A stretch of 64,000 nucleotides of DNA, taken from contig NZ_JAAVVC010000022.1 in the NCBI RefSeq assembly GCF_018449725.1, forward strand, positions 1 to 64,000. The letters are read 5' to 3'. This DNA is from Pseudomonas sp. dw_612. Its GTDB lineage: Bacteria > Pseudomonadota > Gammaproteobacteria > Pseudomonadales > Pseudomonadaceae. The notes beneath the pieces are model-generated. The model did no database searches, was not told where the DNA came from, and saw only the letters and a program-made list of their open reading frames with translations. This document shows, piece after piece, positions 34,726 to 42,383 of the stretch (its first letter is position 1; the number at the start of each line of letters is the position of its first letter). A program made the position numbers and the translations under genes.

Positions 34726-35351
34726 TCGACCCTGACCCTCTGGCACAAAAAAAGATGCTCAAGATCAACACCGAAATGGCGATGCTCATCGCGATGCTGG
34801 CCTGTGCAGGTCAAGCCCTGGGCGCGGGGCTGCCGTCGCCCACCGTCGATGTGCTGGCATGGCCGCGCATGTCGTCGAGCGAGTTTGGTTGCTATATGGA
34901 GCAGTCACTCGGGCATCGCGACAAGCGTTTCAATTGCAGCTTGATGGGTTACGAAAATCAAGGCGACCCCTGCAGCAACGTCGATACCTACACAGAAGGC
35001 CCGGAATTGCCCGCAAGCCTGGCTGCCAGGATCCATCCCCTCGCGACGCAGGTGCAACTGAGCTGGGAACATGGGGAGTTGCAACAGGTCACGCTTTTGC
35101 TCAAGGGAACGCTTAACGAGGCCGAGGTCCGCAATGCGTTCAAATTGCCGCGTGCCGAAGCCTACTTGCTGTCCGAAACAGAGCTGGGGACCTTGCCTGA
35201 AAATATCATGGACACCAGCGTTCAATATGAATCGACCCAGGATTCACCGGGCACAGGCCCAAGCGATTCGTCTTCAGGGGTTACGTCGGTGATGCTGACC
35301 GGCTTCGATCATATGGGGGCGGGCGATGTCGAGTGCCGTGCCGAAGAATGA
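34722..35351 (+). CDS. Hypothetical secreted protein
   Basis: Up to 209 residues. A hydrophobic stretch (MAMLIAMLACAGQALGA) is the signal, so translation may begin at the internal ATG at 34755 or use the ATGA overlap with the phosphoesterase gene (34722). The mature protein has scattered cysteines (FGCYMEQ, FNCSLMG, DPCSNVD, DVECRAEE) that could form disulfides. No domain is recognised. It is followed by a 500-bp gap. Confidence 0.65.
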   Translation: MIDPDPLAQKKMLKINTEMAMLIAMLACAGQALGAGLPSPTVDVLAWPRMSSSEFGCYMEQSLGHRDKRFNCSLMGYENQGDPCSNVDTYTEGPELPASLAARIHPLATQVQLSWEHGELQQVTLLLKGTLNEAEVRNAFKLPRAEAYLLSETELGTLPENIMDTSVQYESTQDSPGTGPSDSSSGVTSVMLTGFDHMGAGDVECRAEE

Positions 35352-35374
35352 TATCCCGCGCCAGTTAGATCTTT

Positions 35375-35389
35375 CGTTGTCGTACAACG
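35375..35389. promoter_or_regulatory. GntR/FCD-type operator, upstream copy
   Basis: CGTTGT-CGT-ACAACG: a palindrome with 6-bp arms matching the TTGTnnnACAA style of FCD-branch GntR repressors. A related copy lies at 35554-35566. The palindrome is seen directly; the binding protein is inferred. Confidence 0.6.
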
Positions 35390-35516
35390 GTTTTTCCAAC
35401 GCATCTGTTGTTCGCGAAGCAAATCACACCATCGAACCCGCCTGCACCCATCGTATTCCTTACAAAACTGGATCTGAATAGACAGGTCGTGTCATGACGA
35501 ACGGCCATCTTTCAGA

Positions 35517-35566
35517 TTGACAGCCCGGTATCAGCCTCGCTATAAAAGGCACAGTTGTACGACGAC
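35517..35566 (+). promoter_or_regulatory. Sigma-70 promoter with operator over the start site
   Basis: TTGACA (35517-35522) and TATAAA (35541-35546) with an 18-bp spacer: a near-consensus promoter for the 35849 transporter gene. GTTGT-ACG-ACGAC (35554-35566), an imperfect palindrome of the same type as 35375-35389, covers the predicted start region. The leader would be about 290 nt. Confidence 0.65.
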
Positions 35567-35704
35567 AGACGATAGATCGACTGTTGAACCCTAAAAATAA
35601 AAAAGAGTGTCGGCCCCATCATGAATCCAACCTGCGTACTCGCCTCCCCGAATGCCGCTCCTCGTGGTTCGCTCCTGACTGCTTGCCTTGACGCACAGTC
35701 CGGT

Positions 35705-35720
35705 CCGTTGCAGGCAACGG
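35705..35720. promoter_or_regulatory. Hairpin in the uronate-transporter leader
   Basis: CCGTTGC and GCAACGG (7-bp arms, AG loop) inside the untranslated leader. This leader and its upstream region (35352-35848) contain no convincing gene. The role is unknown. Confidence 0.4.
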
Positions 35721-35848
35721 TTACAACAAACGCCCCATAGCACTTGCTACAGGTCCAACTCCAGCCACCGGGCGTGGAGAACGTGCACCTGTACTCTCGC
35801 AATGACTGTCGAGAGTTCATCACCCTAATCCAATAATAAAGTGATGCT

Positions 35849-37252
35849 ATGAATCTGAACGAGCCCATCAATGCGCAACGTGTCGGCCAAGCCGTAGGCA
35901 AATACCGCTGGACGATCTGCGCGCTGTTGTTTTTTGCCACTACCGTCAACTACCTCGACCGCCAGGTGCTCAGTCTGTTGGCGCCGGGGCTGTCGACGGA
36001 GTTCGGTTGGAGTAATACCGATTACGCCAACATTGCTTCGGTGTTCCAGTTTGTCTACGCCATTTCCATGCTGTTCGCGGGTCGTGTAGTCGACAAGATC
36101 GGCACCAAGACAGCGTTTGTGGTGGCGATCGGCATCTGGTCGACCGGCGCGATAATGCATGCGTTTGCGGTGCCGATGGGCGAGGGGATCGCGGCGGTGT
36201 GCAGCGCGTTCGGCCTGGCGGTGATCCCGGTGTCGATCGCCGGTTTCATGTTGTCCCGTGCGGTGCTGGCAATCGGCGAGGCGGGTAACTTTCCGATCGC
36301 GATAAAGGCCACGGCGGAATACTTTCCGAAGAAGGAACGCTCGTTTGCGACCGGCATCTTCAACTCCGGCGCCAACGTCGGCGCGATCCTGGCACCGATC
36401 TGCGTGCCATTGATTGCAGGCCTGTGGGGCTGGGAAGCGGCGTTTATCGTGATCGGCATGTTGGGTTTCGTCTGGGTGGCGGTGTGGATCGCGCTGTACC
36501 AGAAGCCGGAGCAGCAAAAACGCCTGTCGGCGGCGGAACTGGCCTACATCCGCAGCGATGAGCCGGTGCAAGTGATCGCCACCCCGGTGGCGGGCGAGGT
36601 GGTCAAAAAGGTTTCGTGGTTCAAGTTGCTGACCTATCGCCAGACCTGGGCATTTGCTTTCGGCAAGTTCATGACCGATGGCGTGTGGTGGTTCTTCCTG
36701 TTCTGGCTGCCGACCTATCTGTCGGCGCAATACGGCATGAAAGGCCCGGACATCGTAGTCCCGCTTGCCGTGTTGTACAGCATGACCATGGTCGGCAGCA
36801 TCGGCGGCGGCTGGTTCCCGAGCTACTTCATGGCTCGTGGCGACAAGCCGTATGACGGTCGCATGAAAGCCATGCTGGTAATCGCACTGTTCCCGCTGCT
36901 GGTGTTGCTGGCGCAGCCGTTCGGTTACATCAGTTTCTGGGTGCCGGTGCTGTTGATTGGTGTGGGCGCGTCGGCGCACCAGGCGTGGTCGTGCAACATC
37001 TTCACCACCGTGTCCGACATGTTCCCGCAAAAAACCGTGGCGTCGGTGGTCGGGATTGGCGGCATGGCCGGGGGCTTGGGCGGCGTTGTGATGACCAAGA
37101 TTGGCGGTTGGGTGTTCGACTATTACAAATCGATCAACGATATTCACACCGGCTACATGATCATGTTTGCCATCTGCGCACTGGCCTATCTGGTGGCGTG
37201 GAGCGTAATGAAGGCACTGGTGCCGCAGCATAAGGAAATTACTGACCTGTGA
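35849..37252 (+). CDS. MFS transporter, ExuT-like (hexuronate) family
   Basis: A 467-residue 12-helix MFS permease. NYLDRQVLSLLAPGLSTEFGWSNTDYANI and ISMLFAGRVVDKIGTK are typical of ExuT-type galacturonate/glucuronate carriers of the ACS family. It should import hexuronates with protons. AAGTGA precedes the ATG. The promoter and GntR-type palindromes upstream suggest an ExuR/UxuR-like repressor, though no such regulator gene is in the window. Confidence 0.85.
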   Translation: MNLNEPINAQRVGQAVGKYRWTICALLFFATTVNYLDRQVLSLLAPGLSTEFGWSNTDYANIASVFQFVYAISMLFAGRVVDKIGTKTAFVVAIGIWSTGAIMHAFAVPMGEGIAAVCSAFGLAVIPVSIAGFMLSRAVLAIGEAGNFPIAIKATAEYFPKKERSFATGIFNSGANVGAILAPICVPLIAGLWGWEAAFIVIGMLGFVWVAVWIALYQKPEQQKRLSAAELAYIRSDEPVQVIATPVAGEVVKKVSWFKLLTYRQTWAFAFGKFMTDGVWWFFLFWLPTYLSAQYGMKGPDIVVPLAVLYSMTMVGSIGGGWFPSYFMARGDKPYDGRMKAMLVIALFPLLVLLAQPFGYISFWVPVLLIGVGASAHQAWSCNIFTTVSDMFPQKTVASVVGIGGMAGGLGGVVMTKIGGWVFDYYKSINDIHTGYMIMFAICALAYLVAWSVMKALVPQHKEITDL

Positions 37253-37285
37253 AATAGGTCAGTTTGACGGCGGCTGTGCCGCCGT

Positions 37286-37419
37286 CTTCGCGAGCAGGCT
37301 CGCTCCCACAGTTGATCGGTGTTGTTCGCCGCCCCTCTGTAGGAGCAAAGCTTGCTCGCGAAGGCGTCAGGCTTGACCTACCGCGTTATCGTTCTTCGCG
37401 GGCAAGCCTTGCTCCTACG
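37286..37419. repeat. REP cluster after the uronate transporter
   Basis: One REP (37286-37311) and an inverted REP doublet (about 37336-37419). A GACGGCGGC/GCCGCCGTC hairpin (37266-37286) directly precedes them. Together these probably form the transcript end. Confidence 0.85.
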
Positions 37420-37547
37420 CAGATCAAAAGAAGGGACTGGGATCAGCCGATAGCCCGAACACCCGTCTGGAGGTAGCATGACGGGTTATCAGCTCCCATA
37501 ACCGAGTAACCCAGACCTTGATCGAACGACGCCAATTCAGCGGAGGC

Positions 37548-38531
37548 ATGAAGGGGAAAAATCTCCGCTATTTGAATGAGCAATCTGGCGAGCCTGTGCC
37601 CATGGCTCGAACAGGCTTTTTGCTGTTGGAGCATTTCTCGCTGCCGGCCTTCACCCAGGCGCTGGACACGATCGTCACCGCTAACCTGCTTCGCCCCAAG
37701 TTGTTCTCCACCCGCACGTTCGGCTTGCACGATGGCGAAGTCATCAGCGACCTGGGCCTGGTCATCCGCCCCGACGCGCGTTTCGACGGTGCCGCGATTC
37801 AAGACCTGGACCTGCTGGTGATTTGTGGCGGCTACCGCACCGAACTGAAAGCCAGCGATGAGCTGATCCACTTGCTGAGAAGCGCGGCAGACCATGGCGT
37901 GATTCTGGCCGGATTGTGGAACGGTGCCTGGTTCCTCGGCAGCGCCGGTCTTCTGGACGGCTACCGTTGCGCCATTCACCCGGAACATCGCCCCGCACTG
38001 GCGGAAATTGCCAAAGCCGCGCAAGTCACCAGCGAACCTTACGTGATTGATCGCGACCGGCTCACGGCGTCCAGTCCCTCCGGGGCGTTCCACATGGCGC
38101 TGGACTGGATCAAGGGCCTGCACGACAAGGCGCTCGTCGAGGGCATCGAAGACATCCTGGCGTTCGAAGAATCCCGCTACCGGCGCATCAAGCCGACGGA
38201 AAATATCTGCGTGAGCGCACCGCTGCGCGAGGTGGTGAAACTGATGGACGCCAACCTCGAAGAGCCGCTGGAGCTGGAACAACTGGCGGTGTACGCCGGG
38301 CGCTCCCGTCGCCAGCTCGAGCGTCTGTTCAAGGAACAACTGGGCACCACGCCGCAACGCTACTACATGGAGCTGCGCATTACCGAGGCCCGTCGTTTGC
38401 TGCAACACACCGAACTGTCCCAAGTGGATGTACTGGTTGCTTGTGGCTTTGTATCGCCCAGTCATTTCAGCAAATGCTACAGCTCGTACTTTGGCTACCG
38501 GCCTTCCAAGGAAACGCGGCTGGTCAAATAA
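37548..38531 (+). CDS. GlxA-family transcriptional regulator (DJ-1-like plus AraC HTH)
   Basis: A 327-residue regulator with an N-terminal DJ-1/PfpI-like domain (about 20-200; DLLVICGGYRTEL, LWNGAWFLGSAGLLDGYRCAIH) and a C-terminal AraC HTH pair (about 225-320; LEQLAVYAGRSRRQLERLFKEQLG, DVLVACGFVSPSHFSKCY). The nucleophile cysteine of DJ-1 enzymes is Asn here, consistent with a sensor. The start is uncertain: ATG at 37548 is chosen; TTG at 37518 and ATG at 37602 are alternatives. It lies 17 bp before a RidA gene. Confidence 0.85.
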   Translation: MKGKNLRYLNEQSGEPVPMARTGFLLLEHFSLPAFTQALDTIVTANLLRPKLFSTRTFGLHDGEVISDLGLVIRPDARFDGAAIQDLDLLVICGGYRTELKASDELIHLLRSAADHGVILAGLWNGAWFLGSAGLLDGYRCAIHPEHRPALAEIAKAAQVTSEPYVIDRDRLTASSPSGAFHMALDWIKGLHDKALVEGIEDILAFEESRYRRIKPTENICVSAPLREVVKLMDANLEEPLELEQLAVYAGRSRRQLERLFKEQLGTTPQRYYMELRITEARRLLQHTELSQVDVLVACGFVSPSHFSKCYSSYFGYRPSKETRLVK

Positions 38532-38548
38532 CCCCCGGAGACCCATTG

Positions 38549-38944
38549 ATGTCGGACCGTGAAATCATCATTCCCGAGGCCATGCGGGCCATTGTCGAAC
38601 GCGCGGGTTATGCCCCTGCGGTCAAGGTCGGCGCCACACTGTACTGTGCCGGCCAGGTGGGTCGAACGCCTGACTTGCAAGTGATCGAGGACCCCGAACA
38701 GCAGTTCATCAGCGCTTGGGATAACCTGCGCCAAGTACTCGAGGCGGGCGGCTGCTCCTTCGATGACGTGGTTGAAATGACCACCTATCACGTCGATATG
38801 TCGACGCACATGGCGGTGTTCCGGGACGTGAAAAACCGTATGTTTCCTAAAGGGTTATGTGCCTGGACGTGCATCGGCGTGAGTGAATTGGCGCACCCGG
38901 GGCTTTTGGTGGAGATCAAGTGCGTAGCGGTGCGGCGAACCTAA
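38549..38944 (+). CDS. RidA-family protein lacking the key arginine
   Basis: A 131-residue YjgF/YER057c/UK114 protein. The usual active-site arginine of RidA (in the ART motif) is replaced by Trp106 (LCAWTCIGVSEL), so classical 2-aminoacrylate deaminase activity is doubtful; it probably belongs to another Rid branch. GGAG is 8 bases before the ATG. It appears to be in an operon with the GlxA regulator, and such pairs are often linked to amino-acid or amine catabolism. Confidence 0.85.
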   Translation: MSDREIIIPEAMRAIVERAGYAPAVKVGATLYCAGQVGRTPDLQVIEDPEQQFISAWDNLRQVLEAGGCSFDDVVEMTTYHVDMSTHMAVFRDVKNRMFPKGLCAWTCIGVSELAHPGLLVEIKCVAVRRT

Positions 38945-38994
38945 GGCTATGCTGCCGCGCAAATCGCCAATAACAACCAACAAATAGTGATGCC

Positions 38995-40032
38995 ATGAGC
39001 CAATCACAACTGCATGCGACTGCTTTAGCACTGTATCCAGAGGACTACCGCGAGGCCGCCGCATTCCTCAAACAGGCAGTGCCTCTGATGGTGCGGCACA
39101 ACATCCCGCCAAACCCGGTGCACTACGCGCTCTGGTACACCTACAGCAAAGGCCTGGAACCGGAGCTCAATCGCCACCTGGACCGGGTCGTCAAAGACTT
39201 CGACTACTTCCCTTCGGAGTCCGCATCGAAGCTGTTCCGCGAATACATCATTCGCGATGAACTGGAAGACGCCCGCGCCGGCCAGCAGCAAGCGATCAAT
39301 CTGGTGGATGGCATGGAGCGAGACGTCTCCCATAGCGTCAGCGGCAGTCTCAACTTCAAGGCCAGTCTCGGGCAATGCCTGGAAATGCTCGCGGAGCCGG
39401 TCGACAACCGGTTGCCGGCGATACTCAGCGAGCTGCAACAGAGCACGCAGGCGATGCACGATCAGCAAGAGCGCTTCCTCGCTCAACTGCATTCGGCGCA
39501 AAACGAGATCAAAACCCTGCGCGATCGACTGGAGCGCGCCCAGCTCGACGCGACGCTCGACGGCCTAACCCAAGTGCTCAACCGCAATGCCTTCTCGCGC
39601 ATGCTGGAGCAAGCCTTGAGCACCAATGCGCAGGGCGTCGCGCTGGTGATGCTGGATATCGATCACTTCAAACAATTCAATGACCAATATGGCCACCCGC
39701 TAGGCGATCGCGTGCTCAAGCATGTGGGCCAGGTGTTGCGCAGCTCGCTGCCGCCCCAGGCCCTGGCGGCACGTTATGGCGGCGAAGAGTTTTGCGTGAT
39801 CCTGCGCGACTGCCCCGACCTCAGCGCTGCCCGTGATTTTGCGCAGATCCTGCGGCAGAAGATCCAGGCGCTGCGGATCAAGGCGCGGGGCATGAATGAA
39901 GTGTTGGATACCGTGACCGCCTCGTTCGGCGTGGCCATTGCCAATGCGGACGACTCGGTGGACAGCCTGGTGGTGCGTGCCGATGACGCGCTGTATCAGG
40001 CCAAGCGCAATGGGCGAAATCAAGTCGTTTGA
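38995..40032 (+). CDS. Diguanylate cyclase (GGDEF domain)
   Basis: A 345-residue cytoplasmic protein with an N-terminal helical region (about 1-190, coiled coil at about 140-185) and a C-terminal GGDEF domain with an intact GGEEF at residues 262-266, so synthesis of cyclic di-GMP is expected. The DHFKQFNDQYGH motif and LDGLTQVLNRNAF are typical. No RxxD inhibitory site precedes GGEEF. No membrane segment is present. The input signal is unknown. Confidence 0.93.
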   Translation: MSQSQLHATALALYPEDYREAAAFLKQAVPLMVRHNIPPNPVHYALWYTYSKGLEPELNRHLDRVVKDFDYFPSESASKLFREYIIRDELEDARAGQQQAINLVDGMERDVSHSVSGSLNFKASLGQCLEMLAEPVDNRLPAILSELQQSTQAMHDQQERFLAQLHSAQNEIKTLRDRLERAQLDATLDGLTQVLNRNAFSRMLEQALSTNAQGVALVMLDIDHFKQFNDQYGHPLGDRVLKHVGQVLRSSLPPQALAARYGGEEFCVILRDCPDLSAARDFAQILRQKIQALRIKARGMNEVLDTVTASFGVAIANADDSVDSLVVRADDALYQAKRNGRNQVV

Positions 40033-40042
40033 CGGCCAGGGT

Positions 40043-40726
40043 TCAGCCCCGTGGCTCAGCCACCAACAACAACGACTGCGGCACCGGACTTTGCGGGTGC
40101 TGTGGCTCTTGCAGGCTGGCCAGCCGAAAACCGGCCATGTCCAGCGCATTGAGCCAACTGGACAACGTGCGAAAATACCACGGCATCGGCTGCCATTGCC
40201 CCTTGAACCCAGCGAACGTCTCTTCACGCCAGCCATCCTGATAGACGCCCGCTGCGGCGCTCCATGGGTGCAGTGTCTGGATCACCAGCGCGCCGCCGGG
40301 GGCGAGCAGGGCGTTCATGGCGGTGAGCAGCGGGATGATGTCCTGGTGCAACAGGGCGAAGTTGGCGCAGATCAGGTCGTAGCCGCTGCCGATATCAACC
40401 TCGGCCTCCACCAACGCTTCATAGCTCGCCACCTGCACCTGCGCAGAACCCGCCGCCCGCGCCGCCTCGACCAGCGTCGCATCGCCATCCACCCCGACCG
40501 CTTCGATGCCTCGCTCCGCCAGCGTGCGCAACAGCCAGCCTTCACCGCAACCCAGATCGAGAACGCGCTCGGGCTGGCGACTGAGCGCCGCCAGCAGAAT
40601 GGCCTGGTTGGTGACTTGCTGGCGGCTTTCGATCGAACCGCTGCGGATGGCTTCGATCCAGGGTTGAGCGTTGTGATGCCAGCTCTGGAGGAGGGTGGAT
40701 TCGGGGGCGGGCATGTCGATATCCAT
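40043..40726 (-). CDS. SAM-dependent methyltransferase
   Basis: A 227-residue class I methyltransferase: motif I VLDLGCGEGWLLRTLAERG at about residues 55-73, VGVDGDATLV for motif II and a DLICANFALLHQ stretch. An upstream extension to 40786 adds 20 residues with no clear ribosome-binding site; the internal ATG at 40726 is used. It is convergent with the cyclase gene. The substrate is unknown. Confidence 0.85.
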   Translation of the reverse strand: MDIDMPAPESTLLQSWHHNAQPWIEAIRSGSIESRQQVTNQAILLAALSRQPERVLDLGCGEGWLLRTLAERGIEAVGVDGDATLVEAARAAGSAQVQVASYEALVEAEVDIGSGYDLICANFALLHQDIIPLLTAMNALLAPGGALVIQTLHPWSAAAGVYQDGWREETFAGFKGQWQPMPWYFRTLSSWLNALDMAGFRLASLQEPQHPQSPVPQSLLLVAEPRG

Positions 40727-40817
40727 GGTGGGTGCTTGTACAAAGGATAGAGGAAAAGGGGACAGATTTATTTTTCCATAGGGCATGTCAGCCGTTCAAT
40801 ATTGATGTCGCCTGACA

Positions 40818-41528
40818 CCCCGCCTTCGCGAGCAGCTCGCTTGTACACACTGAATCGCAGCCAGATCAAATACTGCATTCAACCCAGATCCCCTGTAGGA
40901 GCGAGGCTTGCCCGCGAAGAGGCCGGCACATCCAACATCAATGCCAACTGACCCACCGCCTTCGCGAGCAAGCTCGCTCCCACAAGGATCTTCAGCGGTC
41001 CCGGGCTTTGCGTACGGCGCTGATCCCCTGTGGGAGCGAGCTTGCTCGCGAAGAGGCCGTCCATTCAATATCGATGTCGCCTGACACACCGTCTTCGCGG
41101 GCAAGCCACGCTCCCACAATTGTTCGGTGTCGTTCGCAGGATTGGCGGTCGACACAGATCCCCTGTGGGAGCGGGCTTGCTCGCGAAGAGGCCGGTACAT
41201 TCAACATCGATGTCGCCTGACACACCGTCTTCGCGGGCAAGCCACGCTCCCACAATTGCTCGGTGTCGTTCGCAGGATTGGCGGTCGACACAGATCCCCT
41301 GTGGGAGCGGGCTTGCTCGCGAAGAGGCCGGTACATTCAACATCGATGTCGCCTGACACACCGTCTTCGCGGGCAAGCCACGCTCCCACAATTGTTCGGT
41401 GTCGTTCGCAGGATTGGCCGTCGACACAGATCCCCTGTGGGAGCGAGCTTGCTCGCGAAGAGGCCGGTCCATTCAATATCGATGTCGCCTGACACCCCGC
41501 GTTCGCGAGCAGGCTCGCTCCCACAATG
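40818..41528. repeat. Tandem REP (BIME-like) array, 136-bp period
   Basis: About eleven REPs in alternating orientation. Blocks containing CACACCGTCTTCGCGGGCAA begin at 41085, 41221 and 41357, exactly 136 bp apart. The first part of the array (40818-41060) is diverged. Each unit holds two opposed REPs separated by conserved spacers (for example TTCAACATCGATGTCGCCTG). Frames open in both strands but share no protein features; it is not a CRISPR array. Confidence 0.9.
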
Positions 41529-41689
41529 AATCTCCAGTTGAGTCGGTATTTGATGTGGTTAAACATGTTTTTAATCGAGTGTTTAAGGACACTCGGTGTT
41601 ACGTCATAAGAGGCTACAACGCCTTGCGCCATTACCTACGCGTACGCCAGAATCCGCTGGCTTGTGCGCTTTAACCCCGGACTCTATCG

Positions 41690-41885
41690 TTTACCTGCCA
41701 CTGCCCATCAGTGGTCGGGTTTAGTCGCCCGGTGGTTATCGGTAAGGTGCATAAGCGCCATTCAGTCAGGTCCTTCTATGCCTGCACTTGATGGTGGTTG
41801 TGCGCAGGGCGCCCTTGGGCGCGCCGGGCTTGCTGATTCCACCGGTCGACTAACCTGCGTACAGCCGCCACCCTCTTTTAGTCGA
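41690..41885 (+). ncRNA. Structured leader upstream of the DUF6124 gene
   Basis: Several paired segments can be read. TTTACC/GGTAAG (41690-41695, 41741-41746) encloses hairpins CCACTG-CCCAT-CAGTGG (41698-41714) and CGGG-N8-CCCG (41716-41731). A further pairing AAGGTGCA/TGCACTT overlaps the end of that closing stem (41744-41751, 41783-41789). GCGCCC/GGGCGC (41809-41814, 41817-41822) follows, and TCGACTAA/TTAGTCGA (41846-41853, 41878-41885) closes a 3' arm. The region ends 35 bp before the gene. It may be a cis-acting RNA or a repeat fossil. Confidence 0.5.
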
Positions 41886-41919
41886 GAGCGGTAGCGGCCC
41901 CAACTCTGGAATCAGATCT

Positions 41920-42288
41920 ATGTTCAAAGTAACGCCGAATCCCCCCCACACAGGTCCAGTACCCTACGACGCTTCTCTCGATCTTGACCCCAGGAAAATG
42001 AAAGAGGCGGCCGACCGCGCGCTCAACTTCTACCTCAACCCCGGGGCACAGAAAGAGCCGATACCGTCCCGCAACCCCAGCAGCACCTTTCTCGTCAATC
42101 CTGCGGTGAATGACGAAACGCTGCTGATCCAGGCCTGCGATTCGTTGGCGTCAGCCAACGTCATGGCCAGCGATTTCGCCGACTTGATGGAAGGTCCGCA
42201 GCGCAAGAGGATGCTGCTGTTGCAGCAGGTAATCACGATGGGTGAGATAGCGGTCAATCGCGTACTGGATAACCACAAGCCTGGGTAG
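41920..42288 (+). CDS. DUF6124 (DUF3077-like) small protein
   Basis: A 122-residue soluble protein beginning MFKVTPNPPHTGPVPYDASLDL, with KEAADRALNFYL and LASANVMASDFADLMEGPQR segments typical of the DUF6124 (formerly DUF3077) family, which is found in multiple copies in Pseudomonas genomes. The function is unknown. It is preceded by a structured leader and followed by a terminator hairpin at 42301. Confidence 0.8.
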   Translation: MFKVTPNPPHTGPVPYDASLDLDPRKMKEAADRALNFYLNPGAQKEPIPSRNPSSTFLVNPAVNDETLLIQACDSLASANVMASDFADLMEGPQRKRMLLLQQVITMGEIAVNRVLDNHKPG

Positions 42289-42300
42289 CAGCCAGGCGCG

Positions 42301-42337
42301 GCAGTGAGGGGCTTGCTCCTTCACTGCACTTGTTTTT
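42301..42337 (+). terminator. Terminator of the DUF6124 gene
   Basis: Stem GCAGTGA/TCACTGC (42301-42307, 42321-42327) extended by GG/CC around a bulge, followed by ACTTGTTTTT. A second perfect hairpin GCGAGCCCTGT/ACAGGGCTCGC follows at 42344-42366, before the convergent proP. Confidence 0.7.
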
Positions 42338-42383
42338 GATGGGGCGAGCCCTGTGACAGGGCTCGCTTCAGTCGCCAGGACTC

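Noticed and set aside
35622..35741. A 39-codon frame in the uronate-transporter leader, considered as a leader peptide
   Set aside because: Ribosome-binding site is weak and too far from the ATG; no repeated codons for attenuation. Left out of the gene list.
35825..37231. A 468-codon minus-strand frame opposite the ExuT-like transporter
   Set aside because: A histidine/arginine-rich antisense frame of a real membrane protein gene; no plausible protein features.
40818..41528. CRISPR array
   Set aside because: Units of 136 bp with paired inverted REPs and near-identical spacers, rather than short direct repeats with unique spacers; no cas genes nearby.
40796..41632. Overlapping open frames in both strands of the REP array
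   Set aside because: They are created by the periodic repeat, share the same short repeated peptides and have no start signals. Repeats explain them fully.
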